This document shows, in pieces, positions 25,220 to 33,188 of a stretch of DNA of 63,154 bases. The notes below the pieces were generated by a model. The model saw nothing but the letters and a program-made list of their open reading frames with translations, had not been told where the DNA came from and did no database searches. Each line of letters starts with the position of its first letter. Position 1 is the stretch's first letter. The position numbers and the translations under genes were made by a program. Source of the DNA: Opitutales bacterium (GTDB lineage: Bacteria; Verrucomicrobiota; Verrucomicrobiia; Opitutales; T3Sed10-336); assembly GCA_022565335.1 (NCBI GenBank), contig JAIUMY010000005.1, forward strand, positions 1 to 63,154. The letters are read 5' to 3'.

Positions 25220-26332
25220 TCACAGCGGACACTGTTCAGAAATTTCCAAACCATACCCCTCTAACCCCACCACGTGCTTAACCCCACTGGAGGACAGAAG
25301 TCGAATTTTGCGCAGACCCAAAGCCGTCAAAATCTGCGCCCCGATGCCATAATCACGTACATCCATCCCCCCGGGCTCTGGCAGAATTCCACTCAAATTT
25401 TTCTCCAAGAGACCTTTGATGCCTCTTTTTTCCTGGGTTATATACACGAAAGCTCCTTGCCCTTCTTGGGCAATTCGCTGAAGAGCCTTTTCCATACTCC
25501 CGTGATTTTTCCAATCCGTCCCAAGAAATACGTCACTCAGAATATGTTCACTTTGCACCCGCACCAAAAAAGGCTCAGGGCCCGGAGTCCCAAGAGTCAG
25601 GGCAAAATGCAGACGATGGTCGAGCTTACTGCAAAACACCGTCAGATTGAAGTCTCCGTAAGACGTTTGAATGGGCCTTTCCAGTACTTTTTCCACCAAT
25701 TTCTCCCGCTTCCGGCGATACTCAATCAGCGAGGCAATCGATATCATTTTGAGCCCAAAGCGGTCACGGAATTCTATCAATTCAGCCAAACGAGCCATCG
25801 AACCATCCTCGTTCAAAATTTCACAAATTACTCCGCTCGGATGCAAACCCGCCAGAGAAGCCAGATCCACCGAAGCTTCCGTATGCCCGGCACGCTCCAA
25901 GACTCCCCCTGCACGAGCTCTTAAAGGAAAAACATGCCCCGGTTGGACCAAATCCTCTGAAGTTGCCTTCGGATCCGAGAGAATCCGAATAGTTCGCGCC
26001 CGATCATAGGCACTGATTCCCGTCGTAATACCCTCCGCAGCATCCACCGAAACCGTAAAATCCGTTCGGTGGGATTCACGGTTATCCCTGGACATCTGAT
26101 GCACTCCCAAACGCTTCAGCTGATGATCCGTCGTCGGCACACAAATCAGCCCCCGGGCATGACGAATCATCATATTCACTTTCTCCGGCGAAACCTTACT
26201 TGCCGCCATAACCAAATCCCCTTCATTCTCCCGATCCTCATCGTCCGTAACAATCACCAACTCCCCCGCACCAATAGCTAGGATCGCCTCCTCCACCGAA
26301 TCAAAGATACTCTCATCAGAAACTTTCATCAT
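25220..26332 (-). CDS. ribB: RibBX-type protein: DHBP synthase with a degenerate GTP cyclohydrolase II-like domain
   Basis: The N-terminal domain (about residues 1-205) is 3,4-dihydroxy-2-butanone 4-phosphate synthase in riboflavin synthesis, with intact DDEDRENEGD, TTGISAYDRARTI and GHTEASVDLASLAG. The C-terminal domain (about 210-370) has the GTP cyclohydrolase II fold, but where active enzymes have SECLTGDVFGSxRCDC it reads SEHILSDVFLGTDWKNHG, so all three zinc cysteines are missing. It is therefore best compared with RibBX proteins, whose X domain lacks cyclohydrolase activity. 370 residues from the ATG at 26332, with an adjacent alternative ATG at 26329. The yidD gene follows at once. 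No FMN riboswitch is visible upstream. Confidence 0.9.
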   Translation of the reverse strand: MMKVSDESIFDSVEEAILAIGAGELVIVTDDEDRENEGDLVMAASKVSPEKVNMMIRHARGLICVPTTDHQLKRLGVHQMSRDNRESHRTDFTVSVDAAEGITTGISAYDRARTIRILSDPKATSEDLVQPGHVFPLRARAGGVLERAGHTEASVDLASLAGLHPSGVICEILNEDGSMARLAELIEFRDRFGLKMISIASLIEYRRKREKLVEKVLERPIQTSYGDFNLTVFCSKLDHRLHFALTLGTPGPEPFLVRVQSEHILSDVFLGTDWKNHGSMEKALQRIAQEGQGAFVYITQEKRGIKGLLEKNLSGILPEPGGMDVRDYGIGAQILTALGLRKIRLLSSSGVKHVVGLEGYGLEISEQCPL

Positions 26333-26977
26333 CTCACCATAATCCAAAAAACCTCCCCCGCCAAGCCCCGACAATCCACAACCCGTCAATAATAAAAATT
26401 ACCCGGAAATTTATAAGGAAACCTGCCCTGATACCCATATTTTGTAACCTTACTTATGTATTTCCCCATGGGATGGGCTCGAACATTACAAAATACAATC
26501 AATTTACCTCTGCAAGATCGGGCTTAGCGGGTTTTTGCCTTTGATTCCTTCTTATTCCGGATTTCTTCGACACACTTTACACTCTCGTAGATAAAAAGTC
26601 TGTCTCGCACGCCACGATGTCGTGTTTCCTCTTTTTAATTGATTGATGCAAAAAGAGAGCCCCAGGGATTTTGGAGGTCTTTACTTACGATGTTACCCCA
26701 GAAGGCCAATCACTTTTCTGTTTTTCATCCAAGGTAAGCCCCTTGGTGGCCGGCAATAATCTGGTTGACCCACCGTTCGCTTTCTGGAGTCGCAGTAAAC
26801 TGCGGCGTTATTCTATCTTACGTTAGGCCCGATTCTTGTGACCACAGAGGAGAGCAGAAGCAAGCTTTCGCATCAAATAGAGAGGCCACGCCTAAAGTTA
26901 GTCCGCATTCTTTAAATCCTGCATTTTGGCGAGCCCCAAAGCCGCAAAGGTTTCTCAGGATGTTGTCGGCTTCTAAT
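26333..26977. other. Gene-free 645-bp stretch between ribB and a RAYT
   Basis: No convincing coding region or RNA gene is seen. The open frames here are short and unlike known proteins, and some extend into the RAYT on the opposite strand. The stretch is more AT-rich than its surroundings near ribB and should contain the ribB promoter (minus strand), which I cannot pinpoint. It holds the 9-bp inverted repeat at 26439-26494 and a small perfect palindrome, CGCAGTAAACTGCG, at 26791-26804. These may relate to the neighbouring RAYT. Confidence 0.6.
26439..26494. repeat. Inverted repeat, 9-bp arms with 38-bp loop
   Basis: ATTTTGTAA at 26439-26447 is exactly complementary to TTACAAAAT at 26486-26494. 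The loop carries a CCCATGGG palindrome. It lies about 105 bp upstream of ribB and about 480 bp downstream of the RAYT stop. It could be an operator, a REP-like remnant or chance. Confidence 0.45.
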
Positions 26978-27982
26978 CTATTTTTTCCAAAAGCGCCTTT
27001 TACTACTGCTAACTTCGGCGAAAACACTTTCTTTTGGAGGAGAATTTGTCGCCAAACCCATTTCTCCTGCAAAAGTCTCCCAAACCCCCCGGACGAAATC
27101 TAATGTTCCCACAACAAGGCCCCGGTTAAGAGGAGCTACCATGTGCCGCCAGACGGACTCCTTTTCAGCGGGACGATTGGCTAAAAAGGCACTGAGCTCT
27201 GACAACTCACCGACCGCCCCTTTGCCAGCCTTGGCAATACTGCCACGGCCCAAGAGGAAGTTGCCATACTCTTCCAAAAAGCATGAAACATGACCTGAGA
27301 CATTGGGGTTATATAACTTTATAAGTTCCCGCATGCCTGGTCGAACCGCTTTGTGGCTTTGGGCTTCCCCGTAACCACTAAAAGCATAATTTCCCGGATC
27401 GTCGACCAAACCGGCACGCACCGGATTCAACTCAATATAGGCGGCTACGGTAAGAAGGGCACGACTTCCGGGTTCGACCAGAACACTAACAAATCGCTCG
27501 TTCCAGACTGGGCCAAATCTTTTACGGTGGACATTTAGCCAAATGGCAAAACGCTGTTTAAACGTCTTCATAAATTGGGAAAGATCGTGCATACGCACCA
27601 GAAGACTAGCTCGCATTTTCTCGGCCCGTTCCCCACCCCTTTTAAGGATTTCAGCCACTTCCTCGGGCTCGGGAGGTTCGTATCGAATCGCTCGCTCACT
27701 TTCCCTTAATTCCCGGTCCTCCTTATAAAGAATTCTATAGCGGGCAATCAATTCTTCATCAGTGAGCTTAATTTTACTTTTGTCAGGGACTTTCACCAGT
27801 ACGTGGAAATGATTGGCCATCAGACAGTACGTCAGAATTTCCACACCGGAAAATCCAGCAGCCCTAAAAAGCATTCTTCGCATGACCCCTTTTTCTTTTA
27901 TCCCGAGAAATCTCTCTCCATTCACCGTTCTGGATAAAACATGATACACCCCCTCTCCCTCTTGAATAACAATTCTCTTCAT
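26978..27982 (-). CDS. REP-associated tyrosine transposase (RAYT), complete
   Basis: A 334-residue Y1_Tnp-family HUH endonuclease. GVYHVLSRTVNGERFLG opens the domain, YCLMANHFHVLVKVP carries the HUH motif, and VAAYIELNPVRAGLV contains the tyrosine usually taken as catalytic. A C-terminal region of about 120 residues is less conserved. Such single-copy enzymes are domesticated and mobilise or maintain REP palindromes rather than themselves. Two related genes are cut by the window edges. It separates ribB from the divergent tyrA-aroA operon. I see no terminal inverted repeats or target duplications of an insertion sequence. Confidence 0.92.
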   Translation of the reverse strand: MKRIVIQEGEGVYHVLSRTVNGERFLGIKEKGVMRRMLFRAAGFSGVEILTYCLMANHFHVLVKVPDKSKIKLTDEELIARYRILYKEDRELRESERAIRYEPPEPEEVAEILKRGGERAEKMRASLLVRMHDLSQFMKTFKQRFAIWLNVHRKRFGPVWNERFVSVLVEPGSRALLTVAAYIELNPVRAGLVDDPGNYAFSGYGEAQSHKAVRPGMRELIKLYNPNVSGHVSCFLEEYGNFLLGRGSIAKAGKGAVGELSELSAFLANRPAEKESVWRHMVAPLNRGLVVGTLDFVRGVWETFAGEMGLATNSPPKESVFAEVSSSKRRFWKK

Positions 27983-28016
27983 CCCCCCAGCTCAGCAAAT
28001 ATCGATCCATTGTCAA
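27983..28016 (-). promoter_or_regulatory. Conserved RAYT leader, second copy
   Basis: Upstream of the ATG on the minus strand, TTGAC, ATATTTGCT and a run of G occur at exactly the spacing seen before the left-edge RAYT. From TTGAC to the end of the ATG is 37 nt in both. Sequence between the blocks differs, which suggests constraint on the blocks. Confidence 0.4.
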
Positions 28017-28044
28017 CTATATAAATTACCTGCTAATTAAAATA

Positions 28045-28962
28045 ATGAATTTTTGCTTGTGGTGGGGGTCTAAATTGGACCAATTTGGAGGGGTGTTTGA
28101 GCAAGTGACTATTTTGGGGGCGGGGCTTTTGGGAGCTTCGTTGGGAGAAGCGGCGAAATTGAAGAATTTGGCCGGTAAGGTGCATGTTTGGGCGAGAAGG
28201 AAAGAAATTCGGGAAAAACTGAATGCCGGGGCATCTTGGTGTGATCGGGCTTTTGCCCAACCTGCGGAAGCTGTCAAAGGGGCCGATTTGATCGTCGCAT
28301 GTACCCCTGTGGAGCATATTGTCGAGCTTTTCGCGGACATTCGGGACTCTATTAGAAATGATGCATTGGTTACGGATGTTGGAAGCGTTAAACAACAAAT
28401 TTGTGAAACTGGTCGCGCTTCTTTTTTGGCAAAAGGGGTTTTTATCGGATCTCACCCGATGGCTGGGTCAGAAAAAAGCGGCTTGGAAAACGCCGATCCC
28501 CGACTTTACGAAGGACGGAATTGCTTCGTCACTCCCTTCCCTGATGAGAATATTGACGCAGAGATCACAAAATTGCGAAATTTCTGGGAAAGTCTGGGAA
28601 TGCGGGTCACCCTAACCTCTCCGAGCGACCACGACTTAATCGTCGCGCATATAAGTCATTTACCCCATTTTCTGGCCTCGGCCCTGGCTTATCATTTATC
28701 AAAGAAACCTTCCTCCTGGGATAATTTGTGCGGCGGGGGCCTGAAAGACACCACACGTATCGCCGCGGGGGATCCAGGAATGTGGACGGATATTGCGAAA
28801 CAAAATCGTGGACAAATCCTCTTAGCTTTGGATGAATTCGAAGAATCACTAAAGCATTTGCGTGAACATCTTCATGCAGAAGAGGCCCACGCCATCAAAG
28901 AATTTTTAAAAACCGGTCAAACCTATCGCCGTAGACTGCCTAGCTCCTATGAATCTGACTGA
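28045..28962 (+). CDS. tyrA: Prephenate dehydrogenase
   Basis: Oxidatively decarboxylates prephenate to 4-hydroxyphenylpyruvate for tyrosine synthesis. 305 residues, single-function (no chorismate mutase or ACT domain). The NAD-binding loop is ILGAGLLGASLG; further motifs are VTDVGSVKQ, GSHPMAGSEKSG and HISHLPHFLASAL. The start is uncertain: ATG 28045 gives a 16-residue extension before the core, while GTG 28093 would give VFEQVTILGAG but with GGAGGG too close to it. The 3' end overlaps aroA by 14 bp. Confidence 0.92.
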   Translation: MNFCLWWGSKLDQFGGVFEQVTILGAGLLGASLGEAAKLKNLAGKVHVWARRKEIREKLNAGASWCDRAFAQPAEAVKGADLIVACTPVEHIVELFADIRDSIRNDALVTDVGSVKQQICETGRASFLAKGVFIGSHPMAGSEKSGLENADPRLYEGRNCFVTPFPDENIDAEITKLRNFWESLGMRVTLTSPSDHDLIVAHISHLPHFLASALAYHLSKKPSSWDNLCGGGLKDTTRIAAGDPGMWTDIAKQNRGQILLALDEFEESLKHLREHLHAEEAHAIKEFLKTGQTYRRRLPSSYESD

Positions 28963-30292
28963 TCCCTATCCAATTAAGCCCTTTACCTCGCCAGCGCGTG
29001 GCTCAATCACCTTGCCGGGATCGAAATCGATCACCAACCGCGCCATGATTCTGGCAGCTCTGAGCAAGGGCCAAGTCATTCTGGAAAACGCCCTTTTTAG
29101 CGAAGACACGTTGGTCATGATTGAAGCCTTGCAAAAACTAGGTTTCAAGGTTGAAGCGGAAGAGGCGCAAAAGCGGATTGTAGTGGAGGGCAAGGGAGGG
29201 CGAATTCCGAAGAAAAAAGCATCATTGTTTGTGGGCAACGCGGGAACGGCTGCCAGGTTTTTAACGGCCTTTTGCGCCTCTGCCAACAGTGGGCGATATG
29301 AAATAGACGGAGACCCGCAAATGAGGTTTCGGCCGATGAAAGGTCTCTTGCAGTCACTGCAGAATCAAGGAGCAAGAATTACCTCAAGCAACGATTGTTT
29401 CCCCATTGAAATCCAAGCGCACGGATTACGTGGCGGGGATATTTCGATGGATGCCTCGGCCAGTAGTCAATTCATCTCAGCGGTTTTGATGATGGCACCC
29501 TGTGGACAAAGCAATTTACGTCTCCACCTTAAAGGAGAGACCGTTTCAAAGCCTTTCATTAATATGACCCTGTCAATGATGAACCAGTTTGGGCAGCCCT
29601 TATTTGGATGCTCCAAAGACGGGGTTTATGAAGTTTCAGCCGGCAATGGATATGATGGACCAATGGGCGGGGCCTTTCAAATCGAAGGGGACGCAACGGC
29701 AGCAAGTTATTTCCTCACTTTACCGCATTTGGTAGGAGGCGAGGTAGTGGTACCCGGGTTACGTTTTTCCGGACTTCAGGGAGACGTCGATTACAATAAG
29801 GTCCTTCTGCAAATGGGAAGCAAGGTCCTTCCGGAAGCGCAGGGGATGTTGGCGAAAGTAACTGATACCAGTGTTTCACGCAAAGCGCTATCCTATGATT
29901 TTTCTGATATTTCCGACACCTTCCTGACCTTGGCGGCGGTTGCTCCCCTACTCGACGGGACAACACGAATCGAAGGAATAGAGCACACCCGCAAACAAGA
30001 AACCGACCGCGTAAAGGCAATGGCCATGGAGCTAAAACGCCTTGGAATAGAAGTTACCGAGGAAGCCGGGGCGCTTACGATCATTGGCAACCCGGAAAAA
30101 ATAAAAGCGGACACTATAATCCATACGCACAAAGATCACCGCTTTGCCATGAGTTTTGCGATTCTTGGTTGTTATGATTTAAAAGGGGACGGAACCCCTT
30201 GGCTATTTATTAAAGACCCCGGTTGCTGCGCCAAAACCTTTCCAAATTTCTTTGAGGTTTTGGACAAGCTTCATGCCGATTCCCACAAGTAA
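28949..30292 (+). CDS. aroA: EPSP synthase (3-phosphoshikimate 1-carboxyvinyltransferase)
   Basis: Joins shikimate 3-phosphate and PEP in the shikimate pathway. 447 residues, two-domain inside-out barrel. Substrate-binding motifs are LPGSKSITNRAMILAA, GNAGTAARFLTA, DGDPQMRFRPM, SASSQFISAVL and the C-terminal DHRFAMSFAI. It overlaps tyrA by 14 bp, forming a tyrA-aroA operon, and is followed closely by an exported protein gene. A Gly in the LFVGNAGTAARF loop matches the standard form. Confidence 0.95.
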   Translation: MNLTDPYPIKPFTSPARGSITLPGSKSITNRAMILAALSKGQVILENALFSEDTLVMIEALQKLGFKVEAEEAQKRIVVEGKGGRIPKKKASLFVGNAGTAARFLTAFCASANSGRYEIDGDPQMRFRPMKGLLQSLQNQGARITSSNDCFPIEIQAHGLRGGDISMDASASSQFISAVLMMAPCGQSNLRLHLKGETVSKPFINMTLSMMNQFGQPLFGCSKDGVYEVSAGNGYDGPMGGAFQIEGDATAASYFLTLPHLVGGEVVVPGLRFSGLQGDVDYNKVLLQMGSKVLPEAQGMLAKVTDTSVSRKALSYDFSDISDTFLTLAAVAPLLDGTTRIEGIEHTRKQETDRVKAMAMELKRLGIEVTEEAGALTIIGNPEKIKADTIIHTHKDHRFAMSFAILGCYDLKGDGTPWLFIKDPGCCAKTFPNFFEVLDKLHADSHK

Positions 30293-30305
30293 AAGCATCC
30301 TGCAG

Positions 30306-30962
30306 ATGTTTAAAAAGAGGGAAAGGCTGATCAGACTGTTGTTGTTTACGGGGATTTTTCTATTGAGTAGCAATGATGGTGGTGCCAGCGATATTGAGTG
30401 GAAGGGATTTTTCGAACTAGGTGGAACCAAATATTTCAGTCTTTATGACACTTCCACAGAGCGCTCACAATGGATGAACGAGGGTGAAATAGCTGGAGAG
30501 CTAAAAGTCATACGTTATGATCAGGGGACGGGGACTTTGAAGATAAGGAATCAGGGGGAAATACGTTCCCTGACCCTTGGCACCGCCCAACCCAGGCAAT
30601 TTGATCCCGTAGAATTTTTGCAAGATCTGGACAATCCGGAATTTGCCGAATTCATTACGATTTGGATGACCTTGGTTAATGAGGACCGCAACTGGCGCGG
30701 GGAGGAAAGCATTTTCTCCGCCCTACGGGCCCGCGCACGTCTATTGCACAACGAAGGAGGGGCAGAACAACCAAGAATCTCACTTGAGAAGTTACGTGAA
30801 CAACAAGAGGAACTCTATGAGAATTTTCGCCGCAGTCGGGACTTTGCAATGTCCCGTATGTTGGAAGAGGAGGCCTTTTCCGCCTATACTGAAGAAGAGC
30901 TGAAAAGGATGCTTTTATTCAGGGTTTATGGCGGTCGTCCCCTTGCCTTGCCCCAGGAGTGA
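30306..30962 (+). CDS. Exported protein of unknown function
   Basis: About 218 residues. From ATG 30306 a basic start (MFKKRERLIRLLLFTGIFLL) gives a good signal peptide; an ATG at 30273 inside the end of aroA is an alternative that would allow coupling. The mature part begins DIEWKGFFELGGTKYFSLYD, a short beta-rich module resembling pilus-assembly or secretion accessory domains in shape only, followed by a helical, strongly charged C-terminal half. No family recognised. It is probably co-transcribed with tyrA-aroA. Confidence 0.62.
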   Translation: MFKKRERLIRLLLFTGIFLLSSNDGGASDIEWKGFFELGGTKYFSLYDTSTERSQWMNEGEIAGELKVIRYDQGTGTLKIRNQGEIRSLTLGTAQPRQFDPVEFLQDLDNPEFAEFITIWMTLVNEDRNWRGEESIFSALRARARLLHNEGGAEQPRISLEKLREQQEELYENFRRSRDFAMSRMLEEEAFSAYTEEELKRMLLFRVYGGRPLALPQE

Positions 30963-31035
30963 TTCACCGGCAAGCTTGAAAAAACTTCCGCACAATGAGA
31001 AGATGCCATTGTTTCTTTAAACCCAACTTACACCT

Positions 31036-31635
31036 ATGAAAACATTCATCATTAATGGCAGTCACCGCAAAGAAGCGGAGTCGCTCAAAACGGCTAAATT
31101 CATCCAACAGACCCTTTCGGCAATTCTCCCCGAACGGGAGACTTACCTTTTTTCCCTCTCAGAAAACCCCTTGAGCCTTTGGGATGAGACCCAAGGGGGA
31201 CCCAATTCAGAACAATGGGAAGAACCATCCCGCCATCTTAAACAATCCGACAGTCTTATCGTGGTCTGCCCGGAATGGAATGGCATGGTCACTTCCGGAC
31301 TGAAAAATTTTCTACATTTCTGCGGCACCGATTTGGTCGGTCACAAGGCCGGCTACATTGTTACGGTCAGCGCATCTGATAACGGGGCCTACCCCGTGGC
31401 TGAATTGCGCATGAACGGCACCAAGAACAGTCGCCTCTGCTGGATTCCCGAGCATCTGATTGTTCGCCAAGTCAGCGAAGTATTCAACGGACCGGAGGCC
31501 ACTGGAAAGAGCGACACCTATCTCCGTCAACGATTGGAATACGGTTTACGAATCCTCGATGCTTATGCGAAAGCCCTAACGCCTATCCGGGATGGGAATT
31601 TGATTGATCACGAGGCCTTTCCCAATGGAATGTAA
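31036..31635 (+). CDS. NADPH-dependent FMN reductase-like flavoprotein
   Basis: A 199-residue flavodoxin-fold protein. The N-terminal phosphate-binding loop is INGSHRKEAESLKTA, and the second FMN contact is in VCPEWNGMVTSGLKNFLHFCG, equivalent to PEYN of FMN reductases. It most likely reduces FMN or quinones with NAD(P)H. It follows the exported protein by 73 bp. An alternative is an NADPH-dependent azoreductase or chromate reductase; sequence cannot separate these. Confidence 0.85.
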   Translation: MKTFIINGSHRKEAESLKTAKFIQQTLSAILPERETYLFSLSENPLSLWDETQGGPNSEQWEEPSRHLKQSDSLIVVCPEWNGMVTSGLKNFLHFCGTDLVGHKAGYIVTVSASDNGAYPVAELRMNGTKNSRLCWIPEHLIVRQVSEVFNGPEATGKSDTYLRQRLEYGLRILDAYAKALTPIRDGNLIDHEAFPNGM

Positions 31636-31646
31636 AGAGATGGAAT

Positions 31647-31700
31647 AAGGGCTTTTAGACATTACGAACCCGTTCTATCTTCGCACTCATAGCCCTTTTT
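31647..31700 (+). terminator. Weak terminator-like hairpin
   Basis: AAGGGCT (31647-31653) pairs with AGCCCTT (31691-31697), followed by TTT. The loop is 37 nt and can form a small inner stem (GAAC/GTTC). It lies between the FMN reductase stop and thiL. Confidence 0.33.
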
Positions 31701-31737
31701 GAGTTTTAAGCCCTTCCCCATTCCAACGTTGGCCACC

Positions 31738-32718
31738 ATGAGCATTCCAGATATTTTCACTACGCAACGGGAACGACAGGTAGGTTCCTTAGGGGAGACG
31801 GCAATCCTTCAGCGAATTCGGGAGCGATTGGCAAAGTGTATTCCCTCGGGGTTGGAAGGCCCTTTCGATGACTCTGCCGTTTTGCCGCAAGAAGGAAGCG
31901 ATGGTTTAATAACGGTCGATCCGGTCGTGTTCGGTATGCATTTTGATCAAACCATGCCGCCACGCAAAGTCGGACGAAAACTGGTAAATCGAAATGTCAG
32001 TGACATCGCGGCAATGGGGGGTGAGCCGACCCGAGCCGTTCTCTCTTTGATTCTACCATCTAATGCCTCGGTCGAATGGCTAGACGAATTTCTGCGAGGC
32101 ATAGTGGATGCCGCTCTGGAAGAAAAGGTCTTGATCGTTGGAGGCGACCTTTCTGCCAGCAATCAGGACTGGATGGGCAGCCTAACCCTTCTGGGAAAAA
32201 TCACCAGTCGGGCGATTCCCCGACACGGGGTAAAGCCTAATGACCTTCTCTGGGTCACGGGGCAACTTGGTGGCAGCCTCCACAGTGGGCACCATTTAAA
32301 CTTTACCCCGCGAGTTGCCGAAGGAAAATGGCTCGCTTGCCAGCCAACGGTCCAAACCATGATGGACATCAGTGATGGCTTGGGAAAAGACCTACCGGCA
32401 ATGCTCGAAACTTCTTCCGCCTATCTTGACGAAGCCCAAATCCCTATTTCTCCGGCCGCCCGGGAGTTGGCCAGGAAGTCGGGACAAAGCGCCTTACATC
32501 ATGCGTTTAATGACGGCGAAGATTACGAATTGTTGTTTTCCACTGATGGCGATTTGGACATCGGAGAATTTGTTCGGGAATGGCAAAAAATGTTCTCCAT
32601 ACCGATCAGCAATATTGGAAAGGTTCTCCCCCGCAGCGAAGGCAGCCAATCTGAGCCGATCATTTTCAGGCAAAAAATCGAATCGAGTAATTGGAAGGGC
32701 TATGAGCATCTTTGCTAA
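31738..32718 (+). CDS. thiL: Thiamine-monophosphate kinase
   Basis: Phosphorylates thiamine phosphate to the active diphosphate. 326 residues from ATG 31738; an upstream in-frame start at 31699 is less likely. PurM/ThiL-fold motifs are GPFDDSAVLP, ITVDPVVFGMHFD, NVSDIAAMGGEP, VGGDLSAS, MDISDGLGKDLPAM and FNDGEDYELLF. It overlaps tsaE by 17 bp. No TPP riboswitch is visible in the short upstream gap. Confidence 0.93.
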   Translation: MSIPDIFTTQRERQVGSLGETAILQRIRERLAKCIPSGLEGPFDDSAVLPQEGSDGLITVDPVVFGMHFDQTMPPRKVGRKLVNRNVSDIAAMGGEPTRAVLSLILPSNASVEWLDEFLRGIVDAALEEKVLIVGGDLSASNQDWMGSLTLLGKITSRAIPRHGVKPNDLLWVTGQLGGSLHSGHHLNFTPRVAEGKWLACQPTVQTMMDISDGLGKDLPAMLETSSAYLDEAQIPISPAARELARKSGQSALHHAFNDGEDYELLFSTDGDLDIGEFVREWQKMFSIPISNIGKVLPRSEGSQSEPIIFRQKIESSNWKGYEHLC

Positions 32719-33145
32719 ACTGACAGAAGGTTGTGCGACAGGGTCTCCTACGGAAACCAGAAAGCTGGCCGCCGAATTGGCCCGTGCTTTTCCAGCCGAC
32801 CAAGCCTTGTCTCTGCACGGAACATTGGGCGTTGGCAAAACCACCTTTACCAGCGGTTTGGCAGAGGGGTTTGGCATTCAGGCCAAAGTCACCAGTCCAA
32901 CCTTTCAATTTTACAATATTTACGAATCCCCCCGGCGCCAATTGGTCCACCTGGATGCCTATCGATTAGAAAACAGCGATCAAGCGAACGAGTTGTTACT
33001 GGAAGAATTTTTACACTCCCCCTGGTGTCTGGTCGTTGAGTGGCCCGAGAAAATCGAGGAATGGCTACCTGAACCCTGCCAACATATTTACCTCAGCATT
33101 ATGAAGGATAAACGGCATTTCATACGGGGAATTTTCGACTTCTAA
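32702..33145 (+). CDS. tsaE: tRNA t6A37 synthesis ATPase
   Basis: Small ATPase required with TsaB and TsaD for threonylcarbamoyladenosine at position 37 of tRNAs. 147 residues from the ATG at 32702, which overlaps the end of thiL. The Walker A motif is GTLGVGKTTF, then SPTFQFYNIY and LVHLDAYRL (family Asp), and VVEWPEKIEEWLP. A long in-frame extension upstream of 32702 lies within thiL and is rejected. Confidence 0.94.
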   Translation: MSIFAKLTEGCATGSPTETRKLAAELARAFPADQALSLHGTLGVGKTTFTSGLAEGFGIQAKVTSPTFQFYNIYESPRRQLVHLDAYRLENSDQANELLLEEFLHSPWCLVVEWPEKIEEWLPEPCQHIYLSIMKDKRHFIRGIFDF

Positions 33146-33188
33146 AGAACATTTTCCGATCCCCAGGGTCGACAAAATATCGGCCTTA

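Noticed and set aside
26333..26480. FMN riboswitch upstream of ribB
   Set aside because: The region has a GGGCAGG-like stretch on the minus strand but none of the other conserved RFN blocks in order.
26765..27103. Plus- and minus-strand short frames at the RAYT 3' end
   Set aside because: They overlap the RAYT coding sequence or the gene-free stretch and resemble no protein; composition looks like shadow frames.
26978..27982. RAYT as part of a composite insertion sequence
   Set aside because: No terminal inverted repeats, target duplications or passenger genes are visible; RAYTs are usually single-copy domesticated genes.
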